DNA of 64,000 bases from Syngnathus acus (GCF_901709675.1 NC_051095.1:25180456-25244455); one strand, 5' to 3'. Positions 46,227-56,040 are shown, counted from the stretch's first letter. Numbers and translations: made by a program. The notes: generated by a model from the letters alone, not told the origin.

Positions 46227-46576
46227 CAGTAATCCCTCGTTTTTCGCTCGGGTTACGTTCAGAAAAGAACCCATGATAGGTGAAATCCGTGAAGTAGAAC
46301 TCTTAATTTTTTTTTTTTACCATTATACAGATATAACATTGAAACCAAAGGATATAACTTGTTTTCAGGCCCAAGCATTAGATTAACAAAGAGAAGTAAA
46401 CACTTTCTACCAGATAACTACAGTAAAATAATAACTTTAATCATCAGTACGTACCTGCCTCTGCGGCCTGACTCCGCTGTGGTGTCTGTTTCATCTGAAG
46501 CCATAACAATGCACTGTGAAAAAAAAAATGCAGCGAGGCCGTGAAAGGTGAACCGTGATATAGCATGGGATGACTG
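46227..46576. mobile_element. pogo-type MITE, CAGTAATCCCTCG ends
   Basis: Left end CAGTAATCCCTCGTTTTTCG and right end GCATGGGATGACTG are inverted repeats with TA on both sides (46225-46226 and 46577-46578). The 350-bp interior has no coding capacity and holds GTGAAGTAGAAC/GTGAACCGTGATATAGC near the ends. CAG termini with TA duplication are typical of pogo/Tigger elements. Confidence 0.82.
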
Positions 46577-46662
46577 TAATCCCATGAAGATCATTGAGCT
46601 GACCTCTCTAGCGTCATCTCATCAGGTCAAATCTTTAAATAAGAATTAATTTATTTTGACAT

Positions 46663-49095
46663 TCCATCCATCCATCCATCTTCTTCCGCTTATCCGGGGT
46701 TGGGTCGCGGGGGCAGCAGCTTCAGGAGGGACTCCCAGACTTCCCTCTCCCCAGCCACTTCAGCCAGCTCATCCCGGGGGTTCCCAAGACGTTCCCAGGC
46801 CAACTGAGAGACAGCGCGTCCTGGGTCGTCCACGGGGTCTCCTACCGGTGAGACATGCCCGGAACACCTCCCCAGGGAGGCGTCTAGGAGGCATCCTGAT
46901 GAGATGCCCGAGCCACCTCATCTGGCTCCTCTCAACGTGGAGGAGCAGCGGCTCTACTGCGAGTCTCTCCCGGATGACCGAGCTTCTCACCTTATCTCTA
47001 AGGGAGAGCCCAGACACCCTGCGGAGGAAACTCATTTCGGCCGCTTGCATCCTGGATCTCGTTCTTTCGGTCACGACCCATAGCTCGTGACCATAGGTGA
47101 GGGTAGGAGCATAGATCGACCAGTAAATTGAGAGCTTTGCCTTTTGGCTCAGCTCGCTCTTCACCACGACAGACCGGTAGAGTGCGCATTACTGCCGACG
47201 CTGCACCGATCTGCCTGTCGATCTCGCACTCCATCCTGCCCTCACTCGTGAACTAGACCCCAAGATACTTGAACTCCTCCACTTGGGGCAGGATCTCATC
47301 TCCGATCCGGAGGGGGCATTCCACCCTTTTCCGACCGAGGACCATGGACTCGGATTTGGAGGTGCTGACCCTCATCCCGACCGCTTCACACTCGGCTGCG
47401 AACCGCTCCAGTGAGAGCTGGAGATCACAGCTTGAAGAAGCCAACAGCACTACGTTGTCTGCAAAAAGCAGAGACGCAACGCTGAGGTCCCCAAACCGGA
47501 CACCCTCAACGCCTCGGCTGCGCCTAGAAATTCTGTCCATAAAAGTTATGAACAGAATCGGTGACAAAGAGCAGCCTTGGCGGAGTCCAACGCTCACTGG
47601 GAACGAGTCCGACTTACTGCCGGAAATGCGGACCAAGCTCTGACATAGGTGATACAGTTGGCGCGGCACCCCGTACTCTCGAAGCACCCTCCACAGAACT
47701 TCCCGAGGGACACAGTCGAACGAAGTCCACAAAACACATGTGTGAACTCCCATGCCCCCTCGAGGATCCTGCCGAGGGTGTAGAGCTGGTCCACGGCCAG
47801 GACGAAAGCCACACTGCTCCTCCTGAATCCGAGGTTCGACCTCCCGACAGACCCTCCTCTCCAGCACCCCTGAACAGACCTTACCAGGGAGGCTGAGGAG
47901 TGTGATTTCTCTGTAGTTGGAACACACCCTCCGGTCCCCCTTCTTAAAGAGGGGAACCACCACCCCAGTCTGCCAATCCAGAGGTACCGTCCCCGATGTC
48001 CACGCGATGTTGCAGAGGCGTGTCAGCCAGGACAGCCCCACAACATCCAGAGCCTTTAAAAACTCCGGGCGGATCTCATCCACCCCTGGGGCCTTGCCCC
48101 CGAGGAGTTTTTTAACTACCTCAGTGACTTCAATCCCAGAGATTGGAGAGTCCACCTCAGAGTCTCCAGGCCCAATGGAAGTTATGTCGGTGGAATTGAG
48201 GAGGTCTTCGAAGTATTCTCCCGACCGACTCACGACGTCCCAAGTCGAGGACAGCAGCACGCCATCTCCACTGTAAACAGTGTTGACGGTGCACTGCTTC
48301 CCCCTCCTGAGATGCCGGATGGTGGACCAGAATCTCCTCGAAGCCGTCCGGAAGTCATTCTCCATGGCCTTGCCAAACTCCTCCCACGCCTGGGTTTTTG
48401 CCTCAGCAACCGCCGAAGCCGCATTCCGCTTGGCCATCCGGTACCTGTCAGCTGCCTCCTGAGTCCCACAGGGCAAAACGGCCCGATAGGACTCCTTCTT
48501 CAGCTTGACGGCATCCCTTACCGCCAGTGTCCACCAGCGGGTTCGGGGATTGCCGCCACGACAGGCACCTTACGGCCACATCTACGGTCAGCTGCCTCAT
48601 CAATGGAGGCACGGAACATGGTCCACTCGAACTCAATGTCCCCCGCCTCCCCCGGGACATGGGAAAAGCTCTGCCGGAGGTGGGAGTTGAAGCTCTTCTT
48701 GACAGGGGATTCTGCTAGACGTTCCCAGCAGACCCTCACAGAGCGTTTGGGTCTGCCAGGTCGGACCGGCATCTTCCCCCACCATCGGAGCCAACCCACC
48801 ACCAGGTGGTGATCAGTTGACAGCTCCGCCCCTCTCTTCACCCGAGTGTCCAAAACATGCGGCCACAAATCCGTTGACACGACTACAAAGTCGATCATCG
48901 AACTGCGGCCTAGGATGTCCTGGTGCCAAGTGCACACATGGACACCCTTATGTTTGAACATGGTGTTCATTATTGACAATCCGTGTCGAGCACAGAAGTC
49001 CAATAATAGAACACCGCTCGGGTTCAGATCGGGGGGGCCGTTCCTCCCAATCACGCCCTTCCAGGTCTCACTGTCATTGCCCACGTGAGCATTGA
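46663..49095 (-). mobile_element. RTE-like non-LTR retrotransposon, 5'-truncated
   Basis: Minus-strand copy of the element at 36384. It begins (right side) inside the endonuclease ([18 protein letters not shown] at about 49090) and ends with CCGGATAAGCGGAAGAAGAT and four GGAT units at 46663. It is better preserved than the plus-strand copy. Confidence 0.9.
46769..49095 (-). pseudogene. LINE ORF2 (endonuclease, reverse transcriptase, C-terminus), broken
   Basis: Endonuclease fragment 48518-49095 ([25 protein letters not shown]). An open segment 47253-48476 holds PLDWQTGVVVPLFKKGDRRV, VGLRQGCSLSPILF and SLLFADNVVLLASSS. FADN replaces FADD, a catalytic aspartate substitution. A deletion near 47800 removes part of the GTVDQLYTL/FVDLEKAFD region. 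The C-terminal part (46769-47234) is in other frames. Non-functional. Confidence 0.88.
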
Positions 49096-49189
49096 CATTT
49101 GACATTTTCATACAAATGTATTCCTCAACATTAAACCAACTGCAAGCAAGCACAGCCCCCGTTTGGTTGTTCGGACACATTCTAACGTA

Positions 49190-49300
49190 GGGGTGTCCAA
49201 ACATTGTGCAAGGAGGGCCAGATTTGATGAAGTGAAGGAGCCCGGGGACCGATAGTTTTTTCGGACATTTTTAACTACAAATATTTCATGCAAATACACA
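49190..49300. mobile_element. possible hAT terminus
   Basis: GGGGTGTCCAAACATTGTGC then AAGGAGGGCCAGATTTGATG resembles the end of another common fish hAT family (GGGGTGTCCAAAC). No opposite end or target duplication was found. 49301-49808 shows no other feature and probably includes 3' UTR of the TRIM-like gene. Confidence 0.35.
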
Positions 49301-49808
49301 CTGTTGTAAAATACATTTTATTGTCACAATTGTCTTTATTTTTCAAATGACAAAATAACCAAATATAAGCCACTCAGGCAGATGTGAACAACTCTAAAAA
49401 CACAAATTCTGCCTTTCATTCATATCTGAAGAGTCAGATAACATTGAACAAACAGTATGAAATACCTTAAATTTACATGAGTTTAAAATTATTTTTGCCT
49501 CATGAACATTTTAAACAGTAGTTATAAGTAATGCAAAGTTGTCTGTTGTTATTAAAACTTAGAACAAGTGAATTTTGCTCTTGTCATTTACAATATCTTT
49601 CAGAAAGTAAGTTTGTGTCATGTCTACAGGTTCATAACATCAACAGTATTAACATGGCCTTTTCGTAGCTTGCTTTAGTAATATTTACTTTTGACTCCCA
49701 GCCCCGCGTGAAGAATCGCTGTTGTCAAGACACAAACCAAGCACCAGATACAACAAGGCATCGCACTCTCCTTTGGAGCGTGTGCGAGCAGTTCACATGT
49801 GAAACTGG

Positions 49809-50979
49809 CTACTGACTTTGCGTGATAACACGACGCACAATTGGAATTATTTTCAGTGGCTTTCCATCCCTTGTCCTGAAGAAAGGAAACATGCTTATGT
49901 TCCGATCTAAAGGTGGACAAGTGGTTTTGCACAATTCTGTTTGTGCAGAACATTCAGAGAATGAAATTGAAATTGATTTTTTTTTGGCCTCCACGTGAAG
50001 TCGGATGCTCTGCAGTCTCACTGGCGGATTCCAGGATCCATATTTTCCATCAAACATTTTGTATTCACCATTACGGAATGCAATGCTTTGGATTATCATC
50101 TTATCTGGCAAAGACGGGTCCCCCGACGCCACTCCCACTTCCCAGTCAGTGTTGTCTTTCACCTCAACGTCCCATATGTGCTTCCGCGGGACAAAAGGTG
50201 TACCCAGTACATTGCACCGCTTGAATCTCTCAGGATTGTTTGGAAGCTCCTGCTTTTTTCCAAACCTCACACTGGTTAGATCTTCAGACAGATCAAGCTC
50301 TTCACGGGCCGTGTTTGGGTCCAGAATGACGGGACTGTAGGAGACCATCTCCTTCATTCGTTCCCACACGCTGAACTTGAGGTTACCCACGTGTTTGGCT
50401 TCGTCCAGCATGGCTCCTTTGAGCTGCATGGGCTTGTCTGGCAGCTTCCGTTTATTGTTTTTCGGACTCTTGAAGTCCTTCAGGAGAATTGAGGTACATT
50501 GTAATTGCTTCTCTGTGGACTTGATATCAGCTGAGAGTGACAATGTCTTTTTGGAGATCCTTCAACTTATTCCTTATCTTCCGAATCTTCTTTTTCTCTT
50601 CCTCCTTCACAGCAGACAACTTGGCCTCCTCCTGAACCTTTAGGAAGTCACGAAGCTCCTTAAAATCTTTCTTAATCTTGGTTTCCACCTGCTCCCTCTG
50701 GATCTTGATATACTTTTCTTGGTCGTTGCAGTCCTTTTGAATCTTTTCATAATCTTCAAGTTTTGTTTTTGCATCCTGCAGGTTGGCACGCAATTTGTCA
50801 TTGAGAGTCTTTTTAAATGTTTTGATGGTATCGAATTTGTCGCCAGCGTGGATTTGTTCACCTTTACAACTGTGGCACACAAGTTCCTTGTGGTTCAAAC
50901 AATAGTGTGTGTATTTCTTCTTGTGCAAGCTGCATGTGTCCTCCTCAAACACATTGCTCAGATCTATCGGTGTAGCCAT
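49809..50979 (-). CDS. TRIM-like B-box/coiled-coil/B30.2-SPRY protein with one frameshift
   Basis: The ATG at 50977-50979 (MATPIDLSNVF) is chosen because a splice acceptor TTTTATTTTGTAG ends at 50996, just upstream. The first frame (to 50527) has a B-box 2 finger, with cysteines and histidines in CSLHKKKYTHYCLNHKELVC and CHSCKGEQIHAGD, then a coiled coil of about 100 residues (DFKELRDFLKVQEEAKLSAV). The second frame (from about 50540 to the stop at 49809) continues the coil and then has PRY/SPRY: VILDPNTA, RFKRCNVLG, HIWDVEV, WEVGVA. The two frames overlap at DIVTLS and differ by a one-base shift. No RING is visible. Family members act in ubiquitin ligation and antiviral signalling; the specific role here is unknown. 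Pseudogene or assembly error are both possible. Confidence 0.8.
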
Positions 50980-50998
50980 CGATCTACACCTTTTCCTA
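50980..50998 (-). other. splice acceptor and exon start of the TRIM-like gene
   Basis: On the minus strand TTTTATTTTGTAG is followed by GAAAAGGTGTAGATCG and the ATG. The AG falls at 50996-50997. A TAG in the 16-bp leader closes frames coming from the proposed 5' exon, so the leader is non-coding. Confidence 0.55.
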
Positions 50999-51174
50999 CA
51001 AAATAAAACATAAAACATTCACCGACGCGCTACGTAAACATGCCACGAAACAAAACGAAAATACAGTCCTGAAAGCTATCTTGCTAGATAGGGAAACGAG
51101 TAGAAAGGGGGCTGAATGGAAACGCGATCTTACAGTTCCTACTCGATATGCGCATTATACATCCGAAAAAGTTA

Positions 51175-51179
51175 GCACA
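51175..51179. repeat. target-site duplication GCACA, left
   Basis: GCACA immediately outside the left LTR equals the five bases outside the right LTR (55813-55817). Five bp is the normal duplication for Copia integrases. Confidence 0.92.
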
Positions 51180-51475
51180 TGTTGAGTTCGAAGAGTTTTC
51201 TTCTTCTTCGGCCATGTTCTCTTAATAATGCACACACTTGGTTGGTTGATTACTTTTCCCGTTTATTTTATTGTCCGCAACACAGGAGGGCACAAATACA
51301 CGCACATCAAGTCTTGGATGCAGTTCGCGCTACATAACAACCCGGAACAGGAAGTGAAGTCGTCCATGATCACCAAAACAAAATCACCTCCAAAATAAAA
51401 CGACAATTTAAAAGAACATCTTTCCACAACAAAAGATAAACCAACACATTCACTCAGGAGAACATAAATCCAACA
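51180..51475 (-). repeat. Copia 3' LTR
   Basis: 296 bp, bounded TG...CA on either strand (TGTTGAG...CCAACA on plus). Identical by eye to 55517-55812. On the minus strand GGACAATAAAATAAACGGG contains the polyadenylation signal. Confidence 0.95.
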
Positions 51476-51486
51476 CCCCCCCTTGT
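51476..51486 (-). other. Copia polypurine tract
   Basis: On the minus strand CAAGGGGGG directly precedes the 3' LTR; this purine run is the expected primer for plus-strand DNA synthesis. It is 11 bp after the pol stop. Confidence 0.85.
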
Positions 51487-51496
51487 TCTCATGCTG

Positions 51497-54400
51497 TTAA
51501 CCCATAGCATCTTTTGCATTTCCAAAGAACCATTTTTGAAACTTTCTGAGTCTCACTTTTGTAACTGGTTTTGTTAGTATGTCTGCAGCCATTTCTTCTG
51601 ATGGACAGTATTCAATGCAGATTTTCCCTTCATTTAACGCTTCTCGAATGAAGTGATATTTCACATCAATGTGCTTCGACCTCTGTCGGTTCACTGGATT
51701 TTTACTCAAAGCAATGGCCCCTTGGTTGTCCCCAAACAGTTTGGCACATGTGTACCTTTTTCTGTCCATCCCGTTTAACAGTTGGATTACGTACATGCAT
51801 TCTTGAGTAGTGGTTGCAAGACCAATGTATTCGGCTTCACATGTCGAGAGTGCCACTGTAGGCTGTTTCTTTGTCTTCCAGGATATTACTGGTCCCTCTT
51901 TAGTAAGTGCAAAACAGTACCCTGTTGTACTGCGTCTATCTTTTACAGAGGATGCCCAGTCAGAGTCACTGTAAGCAATTAGATCTAGGTCCTCACTGCT
52001 TTTCTTAAAGATCAGTTCAAAATCATTTGTGCCTTTTAGGTATCTGAGGACTTGTTTTGCTGTTACTAAGTCCTCTCTCGTGGGTTGAGCTAGTGTTTGA
52101 GATAGTCTGCTAACAACCCAGCTTATATCTGGTCTCGTACACGTCATGGCATATATCAGACTGCCCACTATTTCTCTATACTCCCTTGGGTTAACTGTCC
52201 CATTTGTATCACTTCCTCCACTTATAGTAGTGTCCGTTTTTAATTCACACGGTGTGGATCTGGGTTTACATTCTGACATCCCAAAACGTTCCAACATTCT
52301 TTGAATGTACCTCTTCTGATTCATCCTGATTTCAGCCTCTTTTTGTATAAACTGGATACCAAGAAAACTGGATATTTTCCCCAGGTCTTTCATGTTAAAC
52401 TTTGACCTCATTGTTTCTTTGAATATGTTCAGCATGTTCATATTGCTAGCCGCAATGATCAAGTCATCTACCCAGATGATAACCAGCAGAGTTTCATGGT
52501 CAATGTCTTTCCTGTATACACAGTGATCAGAAAGGTTTCTTTCAAAGTCATTTTGTTCAAGGTAGTCATTCAAGAGTTTGTACCAGTTTCTCCCTGATTG
52601 TTTTAACCCGTAAAGGGATTTCTTTAATTTGTACACCAAATTTTCTCCTGACTCTGTTTGCTCAAAACCTTCTGGTTGGTCCATGTATATTTCTTCCTCA
52701 ATGGGAGCATGCAAATATGCAGTTTTAACATCCATTTGGTGGATAATAAGATCATTCTGGACTGATATTTGCATTAGGGTTCGTACAGATGTCATGTTTG
52801 CTGTTGGTGCAAATGTCTCGTGGTAGTCTATTCCTTGTGTTTGGTTGTAACCTTTTGCTACAAACCTGGCTTTGAATATTTGTCCTTGTTCATTTTCTTT
52901 GAGGGCGTAGACCCATTTTCCTCCAATGGTATTTCTACCATTAGGTAAAGTAGTCAGTTCAAATGTGTCATTCTCTTTCAGGGATTTGATTTCTTCTGTC
53001 ATTGCCTGTTTCCACATTGTTGCCTTTGGTGACATCAGTGCCTCTTTATAGGTTTGGGGAATTCCACATGTTGCTCTGTAACAATAATCAACACTTACAG
53101 AATTTACATTAGCTAGCACTTTGCAGTTAGATATGTAATCCTCTAAATATTTAGGAGGCTTTCTTTCTCTGTTAGGGTAGCGTTCAGTTTGGTTTTGATC
53201 ATCACCCTCATTTCTTTCTGTGTCAAGGTTTGGTTCATTTGTGTTGATTTCTTCTTCTCTAGGAGTTCTATTCTCTGCTGCATTTTCATTTTGTTGTTCT
53301 GTACTTTCCTTTGAAGGCACTACATGCTCATAAGTCTGAATTTCTGTGTCACATTCATTAGTCTGTGTTTGTTGTTCAACAGTGTTATTTTTGATAAATC
53401 TCACGAGTCTGTGTTTTGACACTTTTCCTGTGTGGGGGTAATAAACCAGGTATGCTGGGCTATTTTTACTATACCCCACAAATATTCCTTTTCCACATCT
53501 GGGATCAAGTTTCTTGTGATCATGTACGTATGCATAACAGTCTGACCCAAATATCCACAGTTTTGAGAGATCTGGTCTTTTCCCTGTTAACATCTGATAT
53601 GGTGTACTTTTAGTCCTGTTACTGTAGCATCTGTTGCGAGTGTGTGCTGCATTTTGAATGGCATAAGGCCATAATTCTTTTGGCAGCCCCTTTTCTAGTA
53701 AAAGACACCTCCCCATTTCAAAGAGAGTTCTCCATTGTCTCTCAGCTGTGCCATTCTGATGAGGAGAATATGGCGCAGATGTCTCATGTTTTATACCTTT
53801 TTCCCTTAAAAGAGACTGGAAGGAACTGCTTGTGAATTCAGTGCCATTGTCCGATCTAATGCACTTAACACTGCCATATGGTGCACAGTCAGCTAGAAAC
53901 TTTGCTGTGGCCTCTGTGGTGTCACTTTTCTGTTTTAGAAAGTAAACTGACACTGCCCCTGAAAAATCATCTGTGAATATTATAGCATATTTGTGACCAC
54001 TTTGGCCACTTGGTTCAATGGGGCCGGCTAGATCAGTGTGCACCAACTGTAATGGCTTACTCGCTTTTGGGTCGCTTTGTCGGTTTCTGTCGTTAGTGAA
54101 TTTCCCTTCTGTGCACACATTACAATCTAACATGTCACTGCCTGTGATTTTCATGCCCTCTACAACATCAGGTAGCTTTAACACATCTCTAACATTACAA
54201 TGTCCTAAAATTTCGTGCCATGTTTTCACATCACAAGTCAGATTAACAGTGTCACAGGACATCATGTCATTGAATGATGTTTCATTATTTACCGTTTTCA
54301 AATAGTAGAGTCTGTTGTATTCTTCGATGTAGAAGACTGTCCCATCTTTGTTCACCAGTTCACTCTGTCCCTTCTTGAAGATCACCTGTGCTCCATAGGT

Positions 54401-55075
54401 TGTAGCTGCCTTCACTGAAAATATGCTCTGAGGGTAGGATGGGATGAACAAGGCATCTCTCAATGTGATGGTGGTACAGTGTCCTTGTACGTCCTGTAGA
54501 GAGACGTTGGCATCTCCCCTCTTGAGTGCGACGTTATTTGTCCTGGATCCATCAGCAAGCTCCATGTAGTGTTTCTCAGGATCAAAAGTCTCATCAAACT
54601 TTATGAACTTGTTCTTCTCCGTAATGATGTGTGAAGTAGCACCACAGTCCACCATTAGTCCTTCTCTTCTTATGTCAGTAGGCAGAAGTCTTTGACTAAC
54701 TTTAAATACAAAAGTCTGCTCTTCTTTCTTGTCCTCTTGTTTTTCTACAGTTAGTTTTGCATCATCTCTGTACTTGGTTTTTCTTCTACATGTCTCATCA
54801 CTGTGTGTCGAGCTTCTATGGTAGCTACACCATCTAGGTGTTCCCTTTTGGCGACAATCTTTTACAAAATGTCCTCGGTTTCCACATCCATGACAGATGA
54901 TTGAGGTTAAATCAACCTTCATCACATGATCTGTTTTCACTTTGTTGTCGAATTTCTCGGTTTCCTCATAACTTCGTAGGTTGCTTTTGAACTGTGTGAA
55001 TGTTAAATCTTCACTGCTTTGAGTTGTGTGAATAGCAAATGGCTTGTAAGCTTCAGGAAGCCCCTTTAATATCAT
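51497..55075 (-). CDS. Copia gag C-terminus and pol polyprotein (1192 residues)
   Basis: Intact frame. In order: end of gag with CCHC knuckle CHGCGNRGHFVKDC (about residues 60-75); protease MVDCGATSH (about 140); GAG-pre-integrase and HHCC region (HEILGHCNV, CNVCTEGKF); integrase core with HTDLAGPIEPSG, RSDNGTEF and the QNGTAER region holding the DDE glutamate; reverse transcriptase WVYALKENEQGQIFKARFVA, DVKTAYLHAPI, YGLKQSGRNW and WVDDL, where many Copia elements have YVDD; RNase H AYSDSDWASS with CEAEY. All catalytic residues I can check are present. The first ATG follows an in-frame TAA by nine codons, so the protein was once continuous with the upstream gag. Confidence 0.96.
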   Translation of the reverse strand: MILKGLPEAYKPFAIHTTQSSEDLTFTQFKSNLRSYEETEKFDNKVKTDHVMKVDLTSIICHGCGNRGHFVKDCRQKGTPRWCSYHRSSTHSDETCRRKTKYRDDAKLTVEKQEDKKEEQTFVFKVSQRLLPTDIRREGLMVDCGATSHIITEKNKFIKFDETFDPEKHYMELADGSRTNNVALKRGDANVSLQDVQGHCTTITLRDALFIPSYPQSIFSVKAATTYGAQVIFKKGQSELVNKDGTVFYIEEYNRLYYLKTVNNETSFNDMMSCDTVNLTCDVKTWHEILGHCNVRDVLKLPDVVEGMKITGSDMLDCNVCTEGKFTNDRNRQSDPKASKPLQLVHTDLAGPIEPSGQSGHKYAIIFTDDFSGAVSVYFLKQKSDTTEATAKFLADCAPYGSVKCIRSDNGTEFTSSSFQSLLREKGIKHETSAPYSPHQNGTAERQWRTLFEMGRCLLLEKGLPKELWPYAIQNAAHTRNRCYSNRTKSTPYQMLTGKRPDLSKLWIFGSDCYAYVHDHKKLDPRCGKGIFVGYSKNSPAYLVYYPHTGKVSKHRLVRFIKNNTVEQQTQTNECDTEIQTYEHVVPSKESTEQQNENAAENRTPREEEINTNEPNLDTERNEGDDQNQTERYPNRERKPPKYLEDYISNCKVLANVNSVSVDYCYRATCGIPQTYKEALMSPKATMWKQAMTEEIKSLKENDTFELTTLPNGRNTIGGKWVYALKENEQGQIFKARFVAKGYNQTQGIDYHETFAPTANMTSVRTLMQISVQNDLIIHQMDVKTAYLHAPIEEEIYMDQPEGFEQTESGENLVYKLKKSLYGLKQSGRNWYKLLNDYLEQNDFERNLSDHCVYRKDIDHETLLVIIWVDDLIIAASNMNMLNIFKETMRSKFNMKDLGKISSFLGIQFIQKEAEIRMNQKRYIQRMLERFGMSECKPRSTPCELKTDTTISGGSDTNGTVNPREYREIVGSLIYAMTCTRPDISWVVSRLSQTLAQPTREDLVTAKQVLRYLKGTNDFELIFKKSSEDLDLIAYSDSDWASSVKDRRSTTGYCFALTKEGPVISWKTKKQPTVALSTCEAEYIGLATTTQECMYVIQLLNGMDRKRYTCAKLFGDNQGAIALSKNPVNRQRSKHIDVKYHFIREALNEGKICIEYCPSEEMAADILTKPVTKVRLRKFQKWFFGNAKDAMG

Positions 55076-55102
55076 AGCGATAATAAGTCCATCACTGATG
55101 AC

Positions 55103-55552
55103 TTATTTTGCATTTCTTAGGGAGGTCACTGCTTTTTCAGCTCGGATAATATAATCTATCACTGTCTCATCAGGTTTCTTCTGTAAAGACGTCAGCTCTG
55201 TGTACAGTGCGATGATTCTAGGTTTGCCTTTACTATCGTAGTGGTCACGGAGTATTTTTAAAGCTTTTCTTCCGTCGTCAGTCGCATCTCTCATTACCAG
55301 TGAAAGGCTTTTATCAAGAAACTGAATCAGTTCAGCGTAGCATTCAGCATTCTTCTCTGCATCTGGATTATTGTCTGACAATATAGTGTCCTTTAGGCCA
55401 ATGATCCGCATGTGGCCGAGAAACTTTGTCTCCCAGAGTTCGTAACCGTTTTCGTCTCCGTTGAACACTAACCTCTGCCATCTTCCTCCTGTTGTGTTAC
55501 GCCTGGGCCCATAACCTGTTGAGTTCGAAGAGTTTTCTTCTTCTTCGGCCAT
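55103..55552 (-). CDS. Copia gag N-terminus, ending at an in-frame stop
   Basis: 149 residues. Starts at ATG 55552 with MAEEEENSSNSTGYGPRRN. Includes FNGDENGYELWETKFLGHMR and LKILRDHYDSKGKPRI, typical of UBN2/Copia gag. The first 36 bases lie inside the 5' LTR and the next codons cross the primer-binding site. A TAA at 55103-55105 ends it; the frame continues open on the far side. The stop could be a recent mutation or a readthrough signal; nothing downstream shows a known readthrough structure. Confidence 0.9.
   Translation of the reverse strand: MAEEEENSSNSTGYGPRRNTTGGRWQRLVFNGDENGYELWETKFLGHMRIIGLKDTILSDNNPDAEKNAECYAELIQFLDKSLSLVMRDATDDGRKALKILRDHYDSKGKPRIIALYTELTSLQKKPDETVIDYIIRAEKAVTSLRNAK
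55503..55516 (-). other. primer-binding site, half initiator tRNA-Met
   Basis: Directly after the 5' LTR the minus strand reads GGTTATGGGCCCAG. This is the exact complement of CTGGGCCCATAACC, the anticodon stem-loop region of vertebrate initiator tRNA-Met. Drosophila copia and relatives prime from an internally cleaved initiator tRNA-Met in the same way, rather than from the tRNA 3' end. Confidence 0.88.
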
Positions 55553-55812
55553 GTTCTCTTAATAATGCACACACTTGGTTGGTTGATTACTTTTCCCGTT
55601 TATTTTATTGTCCGCAACACAGGAGGGCACAAATACACGCACATCAAGTCTTGGATGCAGTTCGCGCTACATAACAACCCGGAACAGGAAGTGAAGTCGT
55701 CCATGATCACCAAAACAAAATCACCTCCAAAATAAAACGACAATTTAAAAGAACATCTTTCCACAACAAAAGATAAACCAACACATTCACTCAGGAGAAC
55801 ATAAATCCAACA
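55517..55812 (-). repeat. Copia 5' LTR
   Basis: 296 bp, same as 51180-51475. It supplies promoter, AATAAA signal and, unusually, the gag start codon (55550-55552). Confidence 0.95.
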
Positions 55813-55817
55813 GCACA
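55813..55817. repeat. target-site duplication GCACA, right
   Basis: Matches 51175-51179 exactly. Confidence 0.92.
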
Positions 55818-55979
55818 ACTCAAAAAAGGTTAGTTTATCAACTTGAGTTCCCTCGCAGTTTTACAATTCATTGCAAAAAACCTGCGTTCCTTGTTACTTA
55901 AGGGGCTCCGTACGCGTGTGAAAACATATGGAATGCATGCAGAAGAACATGTGAATAAATTGTCACATTCAAAACTTAC

Positions 55980-56040
55980 AGAGACCAGCGATGACAACTG
56001 TTGCTGCGTCGGTCTGATGTGGTCAGTCTTCAACTCTTAA
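55980..56040 (-). other. probable 5' UTR exon of the TRIM-like gene
   Basis: On the minus strand GCTGGTCTCT is followed by GTAAGT at 55979-55974, a consensus donor. Joining it to the acceptor at 50996 gives a leader whose upstream frames stop before the ATG at 50979. The exon's left limit is a guess. Without Copia the intron would be about 345 bp. Inference from splice signals only; 56041-56694 shows nothing else recognisable. Confidence 0.4.

Larger units (their letters stand above)
51180..55812 (-). mobile_element. complete Copia (Ty1/copia) LTR retrotransposon
   Basis: 4633 bp, transcribed leftward. Order on the minus strand: 5' LTR (55517-55812), primer site, gag-pol in one frame interrupted by a single TAA at 55103, polypurine tract, 3' LTR (51180-51475), flanked by GCACA on both sides. 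Enzyme order protease, integrase, reverse transcriptase, RNase H identifies Copia rather than Gypsy. The two LTRs are the same length and show no difference by eye, so insertion is recent. It lies in the probable first intron of the TRIM-like gene, in the same orientation. Confidence 0.96.

Noticed and set aside
46656-48812. Plus-strand frames of 100-166 residues
   Set aside because: Antisense shadows of the minus-strand LINE.
50377-51006. Plus-strand frames opposite the TRIM-like gene
   Set aside because: Antisense shadows, hydrophobic because they oppose the coiled coil.
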